A DNA stretch of 30,446 bases from Lindgomyces ingoldianus. Taxonomy: Eukaryota; Ascomycota; Dothideomycetes; Pleosporales; Lindgomycetaceae. Below, in pieces: positions 18,361 through 30,254 of the stretch. The position numbers were made by a program, and so were the translations under genes. The DNA is taken from positions 782,200 through 812,645 of the forward strand of contig NW_022985180.1 in NCBI RefSeq assembly GCF_010093535.1. Reading direction: 5' to 3'. The notes under the pieces are model-generated. The model worked only from the letters and a program-made list of their open reading frames with translations. It ran no database searches and was not told the DNA's origin. Each line of letters opens with the position of its first letter. Position 1 is the stretch's first letter.

Positions 18361-21300
18361 AAGGGAATTTCTTTAAGTGCTTTTTCTAGTTTAGAGACAT
18401 AGAACTATAGGTAGATCTTTATGTGCAGGGGAAGCTTAAGCTTGCAGTTGTCTTGCTAAATTTATAAGACTTTATATAGTCTTATTCTTTTTTCTGCTAG
18501 CTTTCTAGAGAGTCTAGGTATTTTAAGGTTTTTAGTGTTAAAATATATGTAATTTTTTAGGTAGATTTTTAGTCCTAGTTATTATAATTTATTTACATAT
18601 TTCTCTATTACCTCTCTGCTAGACCTAGCTTCTACAGCTAACCTTTTGTGTATCTAGTGTAGGTCCTTTAGCTAATCTATTAACTCCTATAGGTCTATAG
18701 GCTAATTTCTATGCAATGCAAAGTAGGGGTTATAGCTAAAATTAGCTTTATATAGCATTTCTTTTATTATAGCTAACTCTATGTTATTAATAGCTAACTG
18801 CGCTATTAAAAGCTATACTACCTAATTATCTTAAGTGTAGGAAATATACTTCCTTAGGTACTTTTTTACTTCTGTGTTTACTCTTTTAGTCTAACTGTCT
18901 GTTTATAGGTAGTAGGCTGTTAATAGCTTGTGTGTTATACTAAAGTGCTGCATTGCTGCTTTCTAGAAACTGCTAGTAAATAGCTTATCTTAGTTAGAGA
19001 TAATAATCCTAAGGCATCTATATACTAATATAACATTTTGTTTTAATTTATAAATAAATTTTTTAGCTGTTATTATTTTTTCTAAAGGCTAGGTATGTAA
19101 GTACTTAGTAGTTTTATTAAGTGCTACTGTAATTATATTACACATTCTTTCTGTCTCTAGTTCTTTAGACAGGGGTAATTCTATAATAAAGTCTATTGTA
19201 ATTATTATTTATAGTAGTTTTAGTGCTTTAATTAGCTAAAAGTATCTATAGGCTTTATGCCTTTATAGATTATTCTTATTATAAGTATTACATTCTCTAA
19301 GTACTTTAGTGCATAGTTGCTTTATTTTTAGTATTTACTAAAAAATAGCAGCCCTTAGCTTCTTCTATAGAGTGCCTATTTCTAGGTGTCTAAACATTAA
19401 GGATTTGTAATATTTTTAGATTAGATTCTTTTATCCTTGCTTACTAGCTATAAGCATATAGAATTCTTTTATAAGTTAAAGCCTGTTGTAGATTTATTCT
19501 TTATTAGTCTTTTTAAAAAGTGTAAACTTCTTAGTTTCTTTTTTATTTTATTAAAGTAGTCTAGTCTTTAGCTAAGAGTGTTAGCCTACTAATTCTAAGT
19601 TCCTAGAACATGCTTAATAATGTAGTTAAATTATACAAGCTTTATTACTTATTTTATGTGCATTAGTAATAGCTTTTTTACTATTAAGAATGTAACTAGA
19701 TTTGCGTAGTCTATTATAATGTAGAAGGGTTTTGCTATTCTATGTAGTTCTGTAGCCTATACTTTTACAGCGTTTAGTATTGCTTTTAGCTCTTTATTAG
19801 GTATGCTGTAACCTGCTTTAGGTCCTAAGAACTTAGCAGAGTAGTACATAACTAGGTGCTATTTTCTGTCTTCCTGTTTCTAATAGAACGCAGCTCTGCT
19901 AGCTTCTAGGGATGCGTCTGTGTGGATCTTAGTATCTAACTATAGGTTATACATTCTTAGCACTAGCTTAGCTATTATAGCTTGTTTTAACACTAAAAAT
20001 GCTTTATTTATTTCTAAAGTCTAGACAAATTTTGCTATTACTTGCTTCTTAGTTATAGTGTTAGTTAATAGTATAGTAATTTTTAAATAGTTTTTAATTA
20101 TTTATCTAACATAGCCTAATAATCCTAGAAATCCTTTTACTTCCTTAACTATTATAAGTTTTAGCTATTTAAGTACTTTTTATACTTTAGCTAAGTTAAT
20201 TTTTATTTCTTTTTTATTAATTATAAATTCTAAGTATTCTGTTTTAGTAACGTAGAATTTGCACTTAGAGAGCTGTAAGTAGAGTCTATACTTCTTAAGC
20301 TATTCTAAGACTTTTTATACCTTCTGTACATAGTCTTTTAGGGTATCTTTTAAATAGATAAGGACATTATCTAAATATACTAAAGTAAAGACATTAAAGT
20401 ATAAGTTAAGAGCTATATTAATAATTTATTAGAATGTTGCTAGAGCATTTATTAGGCTAAACAGCATTACTAGTAGTCTATAGAGTCTTTATAAAGTCTT
20501 AAATGCTGTAAGCTACTTATCTTCTTTTTTTATTCTTATTTTGTTAAATCTGTCTTGTATGTTAAACTTTATAAAGTACTAAGTTTCTTTTAATTAGTTT
20601 ATAATGTTTTATATAATTAGTAAAGAGAACTAATCTTAGATTATGTTGTTATTTAGAGTTTTATAGTTCTAATAGACTTAGATTTTTCTTTCTTTCTTTT
20701 TTGCAAAAACTATAGCTAACGCTACTAGGCTATAGCTTTCTTAGATGTAGCCTTATGCTAACATCCTGTTAACATATTTTTACAAGGCTTTCTTTTATAT
20801 CTTTATTAAAGGGCAAAGCCTGTAGGTCTTTAAATTATAATCTATTATTAGGTTAATAGTGTAATTCTAAGGCTAATGTAGTAGTAGTTCTCTTAGGTCT
20901 TCTAGTGTTTTAAACATGTTCTTATAATCCTTATATTTAGCTAGGATGTGACCTTTGTCCTAGGTTTAGATAACACTAATTTATTCTATATTTTTATCTA
21001 CTTTAATTTCTTTATAAGAGACTTTCTTAAGTTTTTTTTTTTATTATCTTTATTACCTAAGCTTTTAGCTCTTAGTAAGAGAATTTCTAAAGTTTTCTTT
21101 TCTTAGAGTAGTAACTGCTACCCTGTTTTGCTTATTTATAGACTAGGCATTAGTTATTATAGCATGCTAACTAAGTTATGTGTGCATAGTTATTAGAAGT
21201 TTCTATAGTTATAGTTTTCTAATTAATTACAAGATTATAAGTTTTAAGCTAGTTATAGCCTAGAATTGCGTTGTATTTGCCTCCTAGCTAGAGTATATTT

Positions 21301-22199
21301 ATAGACCTCTAGTCTCTTGTGTTAAAGGTCTTAAGATCCTTTTTATAAGTTTTTAGGTTAATCTATCCTTTACTATATTTAATTAATAATGTGTTAGTAA
21401 GGGTTACCTTAAACAAGTTTTTTTTTATTTAAAATAGTATACTTTATTTATCTACCTAATTCTTATCTATTGCAGTAAAGGTGCACCTGCTGTCTATAAG
21501 GGCTAGCCTAGGCCACCCTTTGTACGTAAAGGTAGTTGTTAGGCTGTGTCCTGCCCCTTATTCTACTATAATTACTACTAATATGTTGTGTTTAATTTCT
21601 TTATTAGAAAAAAGATAAAAGTTAATGTCTTATAAGTTATTATTAAACTTATTTTTTTTATTTATAAATCTAGTGTTCTTAATTATAGCAGTTAGCTGCT
21701 TTACATTTATAATCTTTAACTAAGTAATGTAATATTAAGTAGTCTTTTTTTCTTACTACTTTTTACTAGAAATAGTAGAACCTGCAGTTGTCTTGTTTTT
21801 TACACGCTGCCTATCTCTCCTGCTTATATAGGGGAGCTGTTTAACAGGTGTAACAGTTTGTAGTTTTGCAGGCTAAGGCTGTTCCTTACTATAGGCATCT
21901 ATTATAGTTTTTTTTCTATGTAGGCTACTAGCCTGTTTTATGTTTATTATCCTAGTGTTTAATGCAGTATTGTCGCGTGCACTAGTACTAGGGGTATAGA
22001 CAATTGTTAGGTCTATGTAACATGTTAAGGGGGCTCTCTTAAGTCCACTGTAGGTATTCCTGCGTTTGTACTATCTAAACAGGGTGTCCTTTTTATTAGC
22101 AGTTATTAGTGCTATAGGTTTTATTTCTATAGAGTGCGCACTAACTATAGCTTTATTACATTACTAAAGCCTTCTTGCTAATTGCAAGGCTTAGAAGCA
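18361..22199 (-). pseudogene. Element C pol relic (protease, RT, integrase)
   Basis: Minus-strand polyprotein relic. Protease: LIDSR at about 21483-21500, with the active Asp kept (21492-21494) and the family Gly now Arg. Reverse transcriptase: VYLDNVLIY around 20366-20380, second catalytic Asp now Asn. Integrase zinc motif: C-x2-Y at about 19283-19292, where the family has C-x2-C. Integrase core: TIDFIIELPLSKELETER with Asp kept at 19191-19193, second Asp now Asn at 18993-18995, Glu now Lys at 18885-18887; the last two are 35 residues apart as in the family. An LPLHIKIYL-type run and YVSKLEKA at about 18385-18450 match the integrase C-terminal region before a possible chromodomain. Many TAA/TAG stops. 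Cut from gag by A2. Confidence 0.85.
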
Positions 22200-22204
22200 G
22201 TGTC

Positions 22205-22522
22205 TGTCACGATTATGCACGAGTAAGGTTATAGGGCTTCGCGGAGGTCTAGTTCAATTACTACGTGAGGTATTATAGTAGGTACAAGACGTTGTGTGAG
22301 GAACAGGAAAGTTTAGAAGGAAATTAGCAATTAAATACTTAGCTTAGAAGTCTAAGCGCTTTAGGTATAAATTAAGCCTATTCTAGGTTTAGTTAGTGTT
22401 AAGGCAGTTTATGCTTAAGTTTATGTCTATGTTGTGTTATGTTTATGTCAGACGTGCACTAATAATACTCTAGTACGCGTCTGATACAGTTATGTCTGGG
22501 ATCTGGGGAGGATACTGTGACA
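22205..22522 (-). repeat. A2 left LTR (3' LTR)
   Basis: 318 bp. The outer start keeps GGGCTTCGCGGAGG and GTTCAATTACTACGTGAGG, which read AGGCTTTGCAGAGG and GTTTAATTACTATGTAAGG in the right LTR. Confidence 0.95.
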
Positions 22523-22542
22523 GTACCCCCCCTCTTATTAGG
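22523..22542 (-). other. A2 polypurine tract
   Basis: Plus strand GTACCCCCCCTCTTATTAGG immediately inside the left LTR, so a G/A run on the coding strand directly before the 3' LTR. Conserved with A1 at 3115. Confidence 0.85.
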
Positions 22543-22559
22543 AAGGGAATCCTTTACAT

Positions 22560-25500
22560 TAGTGGTTCTAGCATTAGGTTGTCTTTGTCAGGGTACAGGT
22601 TTAGTTTAGATAGGTATTAGGCGTGGAATTAGGTTACTGCAGAGTTCTCTTGTAGGGCTTCTGTAGGTTCCTACAACAGTTTGTTGTATCTAGTCTATTT
22701 TATAAAGTATTTGTAAGTACGTTTCTTCTTATTAAACTAGATCTATTTAATGTCTTCCACAACATATTCTAGTTTGTTGTTTATAATAACAAGTTTAGGT
22801 GGCAGGTTTAGCTGTCTAGGTAGATAGTTAGATTCAGGGGCTGCTCAGCGCAGCAATGATACGTGGAACACAGGGTGTATCTTTATGCTGTTAGGTAGGA
22901 TTAATTAGTAAGCGTGCAATAAGACTATATAGGCTACTGTAAAGGGGCTAAGGTTCTTCTAATTAAGTTTCTTTAATTATTAGTTTATTTAGATATTTCT
23001 AGCGTCTAGCCAGACCTTCTTGCCAGCTGCATACGCAGGGGCGGGGGTTTAGAATTAGTTTATGTACTCTTGTTAAAAAGCTTAAGCCTATGTAAGCTCT
23101 TTATAAATGTATTTAGATATGTTTTAGATCTTGTTAATAAGTCTATTTACATCTGTTACTTGTATAGATTAATAAGTTAGTTAGAGGGTATTTATAAGTA
23201 GTTTAAATTCTATTTAGGGGTAGTATCTGTAGTTTGCTAAGAACAGGGATACTTGTGTTAATTTAGATGTTGTGTTATTAGCTTTAAACTATGCTGTAGC
23301 TAACTATTTTACCTAGTTGTCCTGCTAGTAGTTTGTGTACGCTTGTAGGACTTGTTTTATTACAGCGTTTATGTTCTTAGTCTAGCTGTTAGTCTCTAGG
23401 TAAAAAGCTGTAGATAGATAGGGGACAATTTAGAGCTGTTTACAGAGTTTGTCCTAGAAGGCTAAGACAAACTGCGTACCTCTGTCTAATATAATTGTGT
23501 TAGGCAGGCTATAGTAAACTTATATGTATTAGTAGAATAACTAGGCTATATTAGGGGCAGTTATAGAGGAACATAGTATTAAGTGTTAATACTTAGTTAA
23601 GTAATTAACAACTACTATAATATTTATATACCCTTTAGATAGGGGTAGGTCTATAATAAAATTAATTAATATGTTTTTCTAAGCTTGTTTAGGGATTAGA
23701 AGCAGTTTAAGTAGGCTATTATACCTTTCTTAAGAGGCCTTTGCTTTACAGTAAGTATAGTAACATAATACGTATCAGCGTACAGTATAGAACATGCGGG
23801 GCCAGTAGTACTCTCTCTGTAGTAGGTTAAGAGTCTTTCCTCTGCCTAGGTGTCCTCTAACAGGCAAGTTGTGTACAATTTAGAGTAGTTTAATTCTTAG
23901 TTTGTTAGAATTAGGGATTATAAGTTAGTTATAGTAATACAGCTTACTATTTTAGTTTTTGCAGTTAGCTAGTGTTACCTTCTTTAACTAACTAGCGCTG
24001 TTTTAGAGCAGGTCTAAGGTTTCTTAGATAAATTTGTTATTTAGATACTTATTAGTAATAATCTAATTAATTATCTAATCTGTTTTGTTTAAGTTAAGGT
24101 CTAAAAATAGCTTAGGTTAGAGTAGAGTTTAGTGTTAAGCCTTTTACACTTCTTTCTAAGTAAGGACGTCTTAGGATTACTTTATAAAGGCATCTAGTTT
24201 CCCTCTGTCTTAACTAGGATAATAAGTAATTTTAAAATTAAAATAGGACAGGTATTTAGACTAATAGGCTTATTAGTAGCTAAGTTGTTTTATAGTTGCA
24301 AAGTACTGTAAGTTCTTATAGTTAGATAGAACCTGTATTAGATGCGCTGCACCTTCTAGTTTAGGTTGCTATTGTTTAAAGCAGTGTACTATAGCAAGCA
24401 ATTTCTTATTATAGATCTTATAATTGCCTTCTGCAGAACTTATTCTTTTTAAGAAGTATGTAATAGGCCTAATAGTCCTGTCTAGCTTAGTCTAGGAGAG
24501 AACTCCTGCTACTATGTAGTCTAAGGCATTAGCTTCTACAAGTATTAGTAGTTTAGGGTTAAAGTAGCAGAGTATTAGGGCTTTAGTAAAGGCTTTTTTT
24601 AGCTAGTTAAAAGACTGTTAGTAATTTAGGTTAAAGTTAAATTAAACCCCTTTTTTAGTAAGTGCAATTATAGGGCTTACTAGCTGTAAGAAGTTATTAA
24701 TAAATTATTAGTAGAAGTTAGCAAATCCTATAAAGGCTTAAACATTCTTTATGTTCTTTAGGTATTGCTAATCTAGCACAGTCTAAACTTTAACAGGGTC
24801 TATTTAGATGCTATTTGTAGAGATTACATATTCTAAATACGTGACCTTTAATTAGTAGAACTTGCATTTGTCTATGTTAAGTTGCAGACCTGCTTCTTCT
24901 ATAGCCTTTAGCACTAGGCGTACATGCTGTTTGTGCTCTAAAAGGCTATTACTGTAGATTAGAATATTGTTAATATACGCAGTGCAGAACACGTCTAGGT
25001 AGGGTTAGAGCAAGTTGTTTATAAAATGTTAAAAAGTACTAGGCGTGTTAGCTAAGCTAAAGGGCATTACTAGGTACTTAAATAGTCTGTATTAGGTCTA
25101 AAACGCTGTTAGCTACTTATTGCCTTTTGCTATCTTTAGCTTATTAAAGGCAGTAATAATATCTAACTTTATAAAATACTTTGCTTTGCTTAGTTAGCTT
25201 AGGGTTTTCTGTAAGAGGGGAATTAAGTATTAGTTCTTAATAGTAACAGCATTTAGTCCTTAGTAGTTAACGCAGAATTAGAGCCTACCCCTAGGTTTCT
25301 TTATAAATAGTACAGGTAACACTACTAGTAAGGAGCTAGCTTAAATAAACCCTTTCTCTAGGTTCTTGTTAAGGTATTTTTAGAGCACTTTTAATTTATT
25401 TAGTAATATCCTATACAGTAGCCTATAACTAGGTTGTTTGCTAGGCTTAAGAGTTATCTAGTAATTGTACAGACGTTGTATTAGAAGCTTATTAGACTTG

Positions 25501-26300
25501 TCTTAGAAGAAGACATGCAACAGGTTATAGTAGTCTTAAGGGACTATTGTCCTTAGGTTAGTGTGTTTTTAGGAAGCTAAAGCTTAGTCTATATTAGAAA
25601 TTATAACTGCGTAGATTTTGTGATCTAGTTGTTAAGCTAGGGTTACAAATAGGGCAGGTTCTATGTAGCAGATGTCTATCTGCTATTTAAGTCCTAGTTT
25701 GTGTCTAAATTAGGTAGGTAGAGGTTCCTTAAAAGCTTTCTCTTCTTTAGGTTTAGGCAGTTGTTAAATTATTTTATGTAGCCTATCTTAGTAAGAGGCC
25801 TAGCTTGTTAGCCTTACTTAGGTAGTTCTTCTCTAGGTTATTAGGGAGTAAGTCTAGAGACCTTCTGTATTAAGTGCTATTTAGGTGTTGTTTAGATGTA
25901 AGCGTAAGCATACATTTTAGCATTAGGAAGAGTTAAAGTTTAGAACTTACTCTTAGTAATTAAAGGCAACCTTGTGCTAATACAGCTATAGTTGTCCTAG
26001 GATTAGGTTATAACATCCTGTGTTTATTACATAGAGTTTAATCTGCTCTTTGTGGTGTTAGTAGGTAATTGTAATAGTTGTAGTACAAGAGATAGAACCT
26101 CCTTTAAGTTGTTTTCTATTAAATCTAGTTAGGTAAATTATTTAGGTAAGCAGTGTTAATTAAAGATTTAGTTTGCGCGCTAGTTCTCTGTTAATGTAAC
26201 CTATGCTATTTGCTTCTAAGTTAATAAGAGCCTGTATTAAGGCTAATATAGTTTTTTGTTATAAACATATAGGAATATTAACTTAGTACTTTTAGTTGTT
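22560..26300 (-). pseudogene. A2 pol relic (protease, RT, integrase, chromodomain)
   Basis: Protease: LINLEA at 26211-26228, the active Asp codon (26220-26222) now Asn and the Ser and Gly of the family triad changed too. Reverse transcriptase: YINNILIYS at 24951-24977, both catalytic Asp now Asn. Integrase zinc region: YYWPRM and YTYCKAKAS near 23720-23800. Core: INFIIDLPLSKG with the first Asp now Asn (23661-23663), LDRGTQFV with Asp kept (23484-23486), then Lys for Glu (23376-23378) 35 residues on. IHPVFHVSLLR at about 22848-22880 leads into the C-terminal chromodomain. Frequent TAA/TAG stops. Such a chromodomain marks chromoviruses and binds methylated histone H3 in studied members. Confidence 0.88.
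22615..22770 (-). other. Chromodomain at the integrase C-terminus of A2
   Basis: Reads EYVVEDI (22749-22769), a basic NKKKRTYKYFIK run, YNKLL-stop-EPTEALQEN (22644-22682) and a following FH. This is the order and spacing of a chromodomain: E-Y-x-V-E-x-I start, a Y-x-V-K-W-type strand with the Trp lost to a stop, and a W-E-P box with its Trp lost to a stop. Two of the usual aromatic cage positions are therefore broken. A1 has the collinear segment, more decayed. Confidence 0.85.
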
Positions 26301-27551
26301 AGTAGGGGACTTAGCCTATAGGTTAGCAGAGATCTAGTGTTAAATTAGTCCTAAGGGGCGACTTAGCCCTAGGACAAGCCTTTTTGCAGGCTCCTACTGC
26401 TATAGCTGCGGCTACGTTAAGAGTGGTAAGGGGGATTAGGGCTTAAATACAAGTTAAAGCCCTTGTGGGAATAAGATTAAAATAGTAAGGATCTTTAACA
26501 AGTACTAGCAGCGCTACTTGCGTAGACTTAAGAAAGGGGAATAAAGCAGTTTTAGAAGATATAACTATGCTTACTACACTTAAAACATTAACTTTTCTTC
26601 TTGTAATCTTTACGCTCTCTAGAACTAACTAGAGCATAATTTAAATTAATTTCTATTGCGTTAGGGTTCTTATTTGCAACTGCGCTAGTTTGGGGGCGTA
26701 TTAGGGCTTGTACAGGGAGGAACCTTATGTTATTATTGTAGGTAGCAATTAGGTTTGCATACGCGTTAAGGTTGTTTAGGAGGGGTTCTCCTACTATAGC
26801 GCGTTGCAGCTTAGTTAAGAGGGAGTTACATAGGGCTGCAATTAGACCTATCTTATTTAGGCCTATATTAGATGCAAGTTAGCAGAACTTAGTAAAGTGT
26901 AAAGTAAAGCTTTTTCTTTCTTGTTGTAGGGTGTTTAGGCAACTTAGGGCTGTTAACTCTTTGTTTAGGTCTCTATAAGTTGCTTACAGGAACGCTATAA
27001 ATTAGTCTAAGTTAATAATATTCTTATCTATTAGTAAGTTAATTAAGGCTGTTACATTGCAGTTAAGTTAAGAGTAGGCATATAGTAACTAGAAGCGTTT
27101 AGAGGGGAATTAGTCTGCGTTTCCTTTAAGTTTGTATTAAAGCTTGCGTAGAAAGGAAGGTAGGTCTTTCTATTTTCTGTTAAACAGCAGGGGATTAGGG
27201 AGTTAGTTAGATTTTATTACTAGGTTAGAGGGGTTACAGGTTGTAGGCAGTGTTAGGCAGGAGAGAGTTAAGCTATCTCTAGACTTCTAGGTGGGCTTTA
27301 AGGCTAGTAAGTTCTTAGTTCCTACTACTATAACAGGAGTTAAGGCAGAAACAGACTACTTAATAGCGCAAAGCTGTTTTTTAAAGTCCTTTTAAAGAGC
27401 TTTAAAGCTTACAATGTAGCAGCTTTCCTATAGAGCAAGCGCTTTTTAGAAGGCTTCTTAGCTTACTCTAATAGCTTAGAGTTGTGCAAGTACTAAGCTT
27501 ATTAGATTAGATTTAGAGGCTATTCTTAGCTAGGGTTTTAACACAATGTAA
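26301..27551 (-). pseudogene. A2 gag region relic
   Basis: By position (between the 5' LTR and the protease) this should encode gag. A run with Ala-rich, Cys-containing reading (VAAAIAVGACKKAC near 26370-26410) may be what remains of the nucleocapsid end, but I could not read a full zinc knuckle. Stops are frequent. The primer-binding site should lie just left of 27552; the sequence there does not begin with TGG on the coding strand, so the primer tRNA is not identified. Confidence 0.5.
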
Positions 27552-27869
27552 TGTCATAATTATGCACAAGTAAGGTTATAAGGCTTTGCAGAGGTCTAGT
27601 TTAATTACTATGTAAGGTATTATAGTAGGTACAAGACGTTGTGTAAGAAATAAGAAAGTTTAGGAGGAAATTAGTAATTAAATACTTAGCTTAAAAGTCT
27701 AAGCGCTTTAGGTATAAATTAAGCCTGTTTTAGGTTTAGTTAGTGTTAAGGCGGTTTATGCTTAAGTTTATGTCTGTGTCGTGTTGTGTTTGTGTCAGAC
27801 GTGCACTAATAATACTCCAGTACGCGTCTGATACGGTTATGTCTGGGATCCGGGGAGGATACCGTGACA
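27552..27869 (-). repeat. A2 right LTR (5' LTR)
   Basis: 318 bp. The outer end keeps CTCCAGTACG, ATACGGTTATG and GGATCCGGGGAGG, which read CTCTAGTACG, ATACAGTTATG and GGATCTGGGGAGG at the inner end of the left LTR. It is followed by the GTGTC target duplication. Confidence 0.95.
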
Positions 27870-27874
27870 GTGTC

Positions 27875-29574
27875 TTAGGCTTCCTAGGTACTAGCTTTAG
27901 GACTTTAAACCTAGCAGGTCTGCCTAGTTTTTTTAGTTTTTAATTTCTAATTTTAACAAAAAACTACTATTGCTTTTTTTTATCTATAATATTATACTTA
28001 ACTTTAGCTATTTATTATATAATGTTAAATGTAAAGTAATTATTACTAATATTTATTTAGTAAAGTAAGACTATATAATAACTTAAGTAGTTATGTTATA
28101 AACTACACTTCTAGCATTTACATTTTTAAAACTATTAGAAGAGTTCTCTTGCTAAAGTGCTAAGAGTCTAGTCTTAAAAAGAAAACTGTTTTTTTCTTTT
28201 TTAAACATTTATAATATATTCTTAGATTTAAGTCTTTTCTTTATATCTTTTAAAGATTACAAGGTTCTGTAACACTATATTAAGGCTACTAAAGTTTTAA
28301 ATAACTACTTCCTAATACACTTTTAGGCAGTTGTTTAAAAAATAATTTCTTTTACATTACTAGTAAAGTCTATTGTCTAGTTTTTTTAATATTTCCTTAT
28401 CTATAAGGCTGTATTTAGTAGTAATAGTTTTTATTATTATAGTAGTATTTTTATTCTCCCCCTTCTAAAAGTCTAGGTAATTTTAGCAGAAATGTCCTAC
28501 TTTTTTATAGTTTAGGCAGGCCTTGTCCTTTAGCTACTTTTATTATTCCTTTGTTAAGAGCAGCCTATTACGTTCTAAAACTTAGCTCTTTTTAGAGAGG
28601 GGGCTCTATGTATGCTTTATGTGACTAAGGTCTATTAGTTTTTTATTATATTATAAAAGCTTTTTTTTTTTAGAATAAACTTTAGTCTCTAGAGAGTTTC
28701 TTTTTATCTCTTTTCTCTTTTACGCTTCTAGTAATAGTTGTTATAGGTTATTACTTATATAATGTAGTTTTTAAAAGTAGTTAGTTTTTTACTGTGCATA
28801 AATTTATTTTTTACTATTTTGCTTAATCTGTTATAGAACATGCAGCAGAGAGCCTTCTAGTCTGTCTATCTACAGATGGCTAGCTGTTCTCTAAAGCGTG
28901 CTGCATAGTTTTAGACTAGGCTAGTCTTTTATTTTATAGTGTTTAACTTATTAGCTGCAATTTCTTTTTATTAAAGGTTTTATAAATAGCTATTAAAGCT
29001 TTTTTAAAATTTTTAATGCTACTAAATATTTCTTTTATTTTAGAGGTAAATAGTTTACTATTTACCTTAAAGTTTATCTAATTATCTGCATAGGGTTAGA
29101 ACTAAATTACAGAGGGGCCTTTTAAGTGTAGTCCTATCTAGGATATTATTTCTGCGTTAGTCTAAAATGCTTCTTTATTATACTGCATGTAGAGGTAACA
29201 TTTTATAAAGAATAGTTAAAGGTCCTTTAATAATTTTTTAAAAGGCTTTAAAAAGGCTAGTCTTAAAGTCTTTTTAGCTGCTATACTTACCTTTTTTATT
29301 AAAATGTTTTAAATTTTTACTAGCTTTACTTATAGTTTATGTATTTAATAGGCTTAGTTAGTAGCTTCCTAGAGGCCTAAAGGTCTAGAGAGTATTTATA
29401 ATTCTGCTGCTTTTTAGCAGAGGTTAGCAATTTTTTGCTTAAGTTTTAGTAGTTTACTAACCTTGTTACTAATTTACTAGAGTTTCTTAATGTTGTCCTA
29501 AATTAAATTAATTTACTCTGCTAGAATAGCTTTACTTTAGGTAGAAACTTCTGTAGATCTTAATAGCGCAGCAT
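27875..29574 (-). pseudogene. Element C gag relic with zinc knuckle
   Basis: Minus-strand gag relic from a candidate ATG at 29574-29572. The N-terminal half is Leu/Lys-rich with a capsid-like segment near 29180-29260 (RTFNYSL, then a Ser-Ile-Ile-Lys-Lys-His-Phe run). A nucleocapsid zinc knuckle lies at 28477-28518: C-x2-Y-x4-H-x4-Y, where the family pattern is C-x2-C-x4-H-x4-C, so the second and third Cys are now Tyr. The reading continues past the A2 insertion into 22199. Many TAA/TAG stops. Confidence 0.75.
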
Positions 29575-29639
29575 AAGCTATGTTAGAATTTAAGTTATGT
29601 TAAGAAGTATTTATACTTTTTAAAAAAAGTAGTGTTTAA

Positions 29640-30254
29640 TGTTATAATTTTTACTTTAAGAAGCACTTAGGTCTTATAGTATTCCTAGAGGGAGGTAGGA
29701 TAGATAGTAGGGGCCAATGTGGTAGGGTGTACAGTCCTACATACAGGCTAATAGGCTAATAGAGGGTTCTTTAGGTGACTAGATCATAGTTTGCCCTGTG
29801 TGCGGCAGTAGGGAGGCTAGGGTTAAACAGTCCTGTTAGACAGAATTAGAGGTATATATAGTGTAAGATATATAAATACTATTACAGCTCTTTAGAAAGC
29901 TAAATACTACTTAGTCTATATAAAAAATAAACTAAATGTTAAACACGCCTCTTAAAAGTTGTTCTACAAGAGAGTTATATACAAGTAGGGGGGTTACTAA
30001 GGCGAGTTTAGGCAAGTTTAGACAAGCTTTATAAATTAGCCTTACTGCTAACTTATAAGGCTTGCTAGGACTTACTAAGCTTTCTTAGGCCTCACGTTGC
30101 GTGTTCCTATTAGACAACGCACTCTTCCATTACCTCAGGCAGCTGTGCTGCCTCCGTAACCTCTGATTGATCCATAAGCGAGCCCTGTCCCAATTCAGCT
30201 AGATTGTGGAGCACTGCTGGTGGAGTTACGCTGGTCCAACTGTAGACTGTAACA
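29640..30254 (-). repeat. Element C right LTR (5' LTR)
   Basis: 615 bp. Here the inner (left) half is mutated (TGTTATAATTTTTACTTTAA) and the outer half from about 30130 is well kept (CCTCAGGCAGC, TGATTGATCCATAAGC, GGTCCAACTG). The hairpin AGGCAGC-TGT-GCTGCCT recurs at 30137-30153. The CTCCC target duplication follows. Confidence 0.95.

Larger units (their letters stand above)
22205..27869 (-). mobile_element. Ty3/Gypsy chromovirus-type retrotransposon A2, complete but dead
   Basis: 5665 bp with 318-bp LTRs (22205-22522 and 27552-27869), termini TGTCAC/GTGACA, and target duplications GTGTC (22200-22204 and 27870-27874) inside element C. Same family and orientation as A1. It is less decayed than A1 and so gives the clearest reading of the family, but all enzyme centres are still damaged. 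Confidence 0.95.
16827..30254 (-). mobile_element. Ty3/Gypsy retrotransposon C, complete but dead, split by A2
   Basis: 615-bp LTRs (16827-17441 and 29640-30254), termini TGTTAC/GTAACA, flanked by target duplications CTCCC (16822-16826 and 30255-30259). Without A2 and its duplicated target the element is 7758 bp. A purine-rich tract on the minus strand (complement of 17442-17460) abuts the left LTR. Coding order along the minus strand is gag, protease, reverse transcriptase, integrase, the Ty3/Gypsy order. A2 (22205-27869) is inserted between the gag zinc knuckle and the protease. Confidence 0.95.

Noticed and set aside
27540..27551. Primer-binding site for a named tRNA next to the 5' LTR of A2
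   Set aside because: The coding-strand sequence after the LTR starts TTACATTGTG and lacks the TGG expected for a tRNA 3' end. RIP or self-priming could explain it, but neither can be shown here.
27743..27943. A 66-codon plus-strand open reading frame
   Set aside because: It spans the right LTR of A2, the target duplication and part of element C, opposite to the coding direction of both. It is open by chance because the outer LTR end is less mutated.
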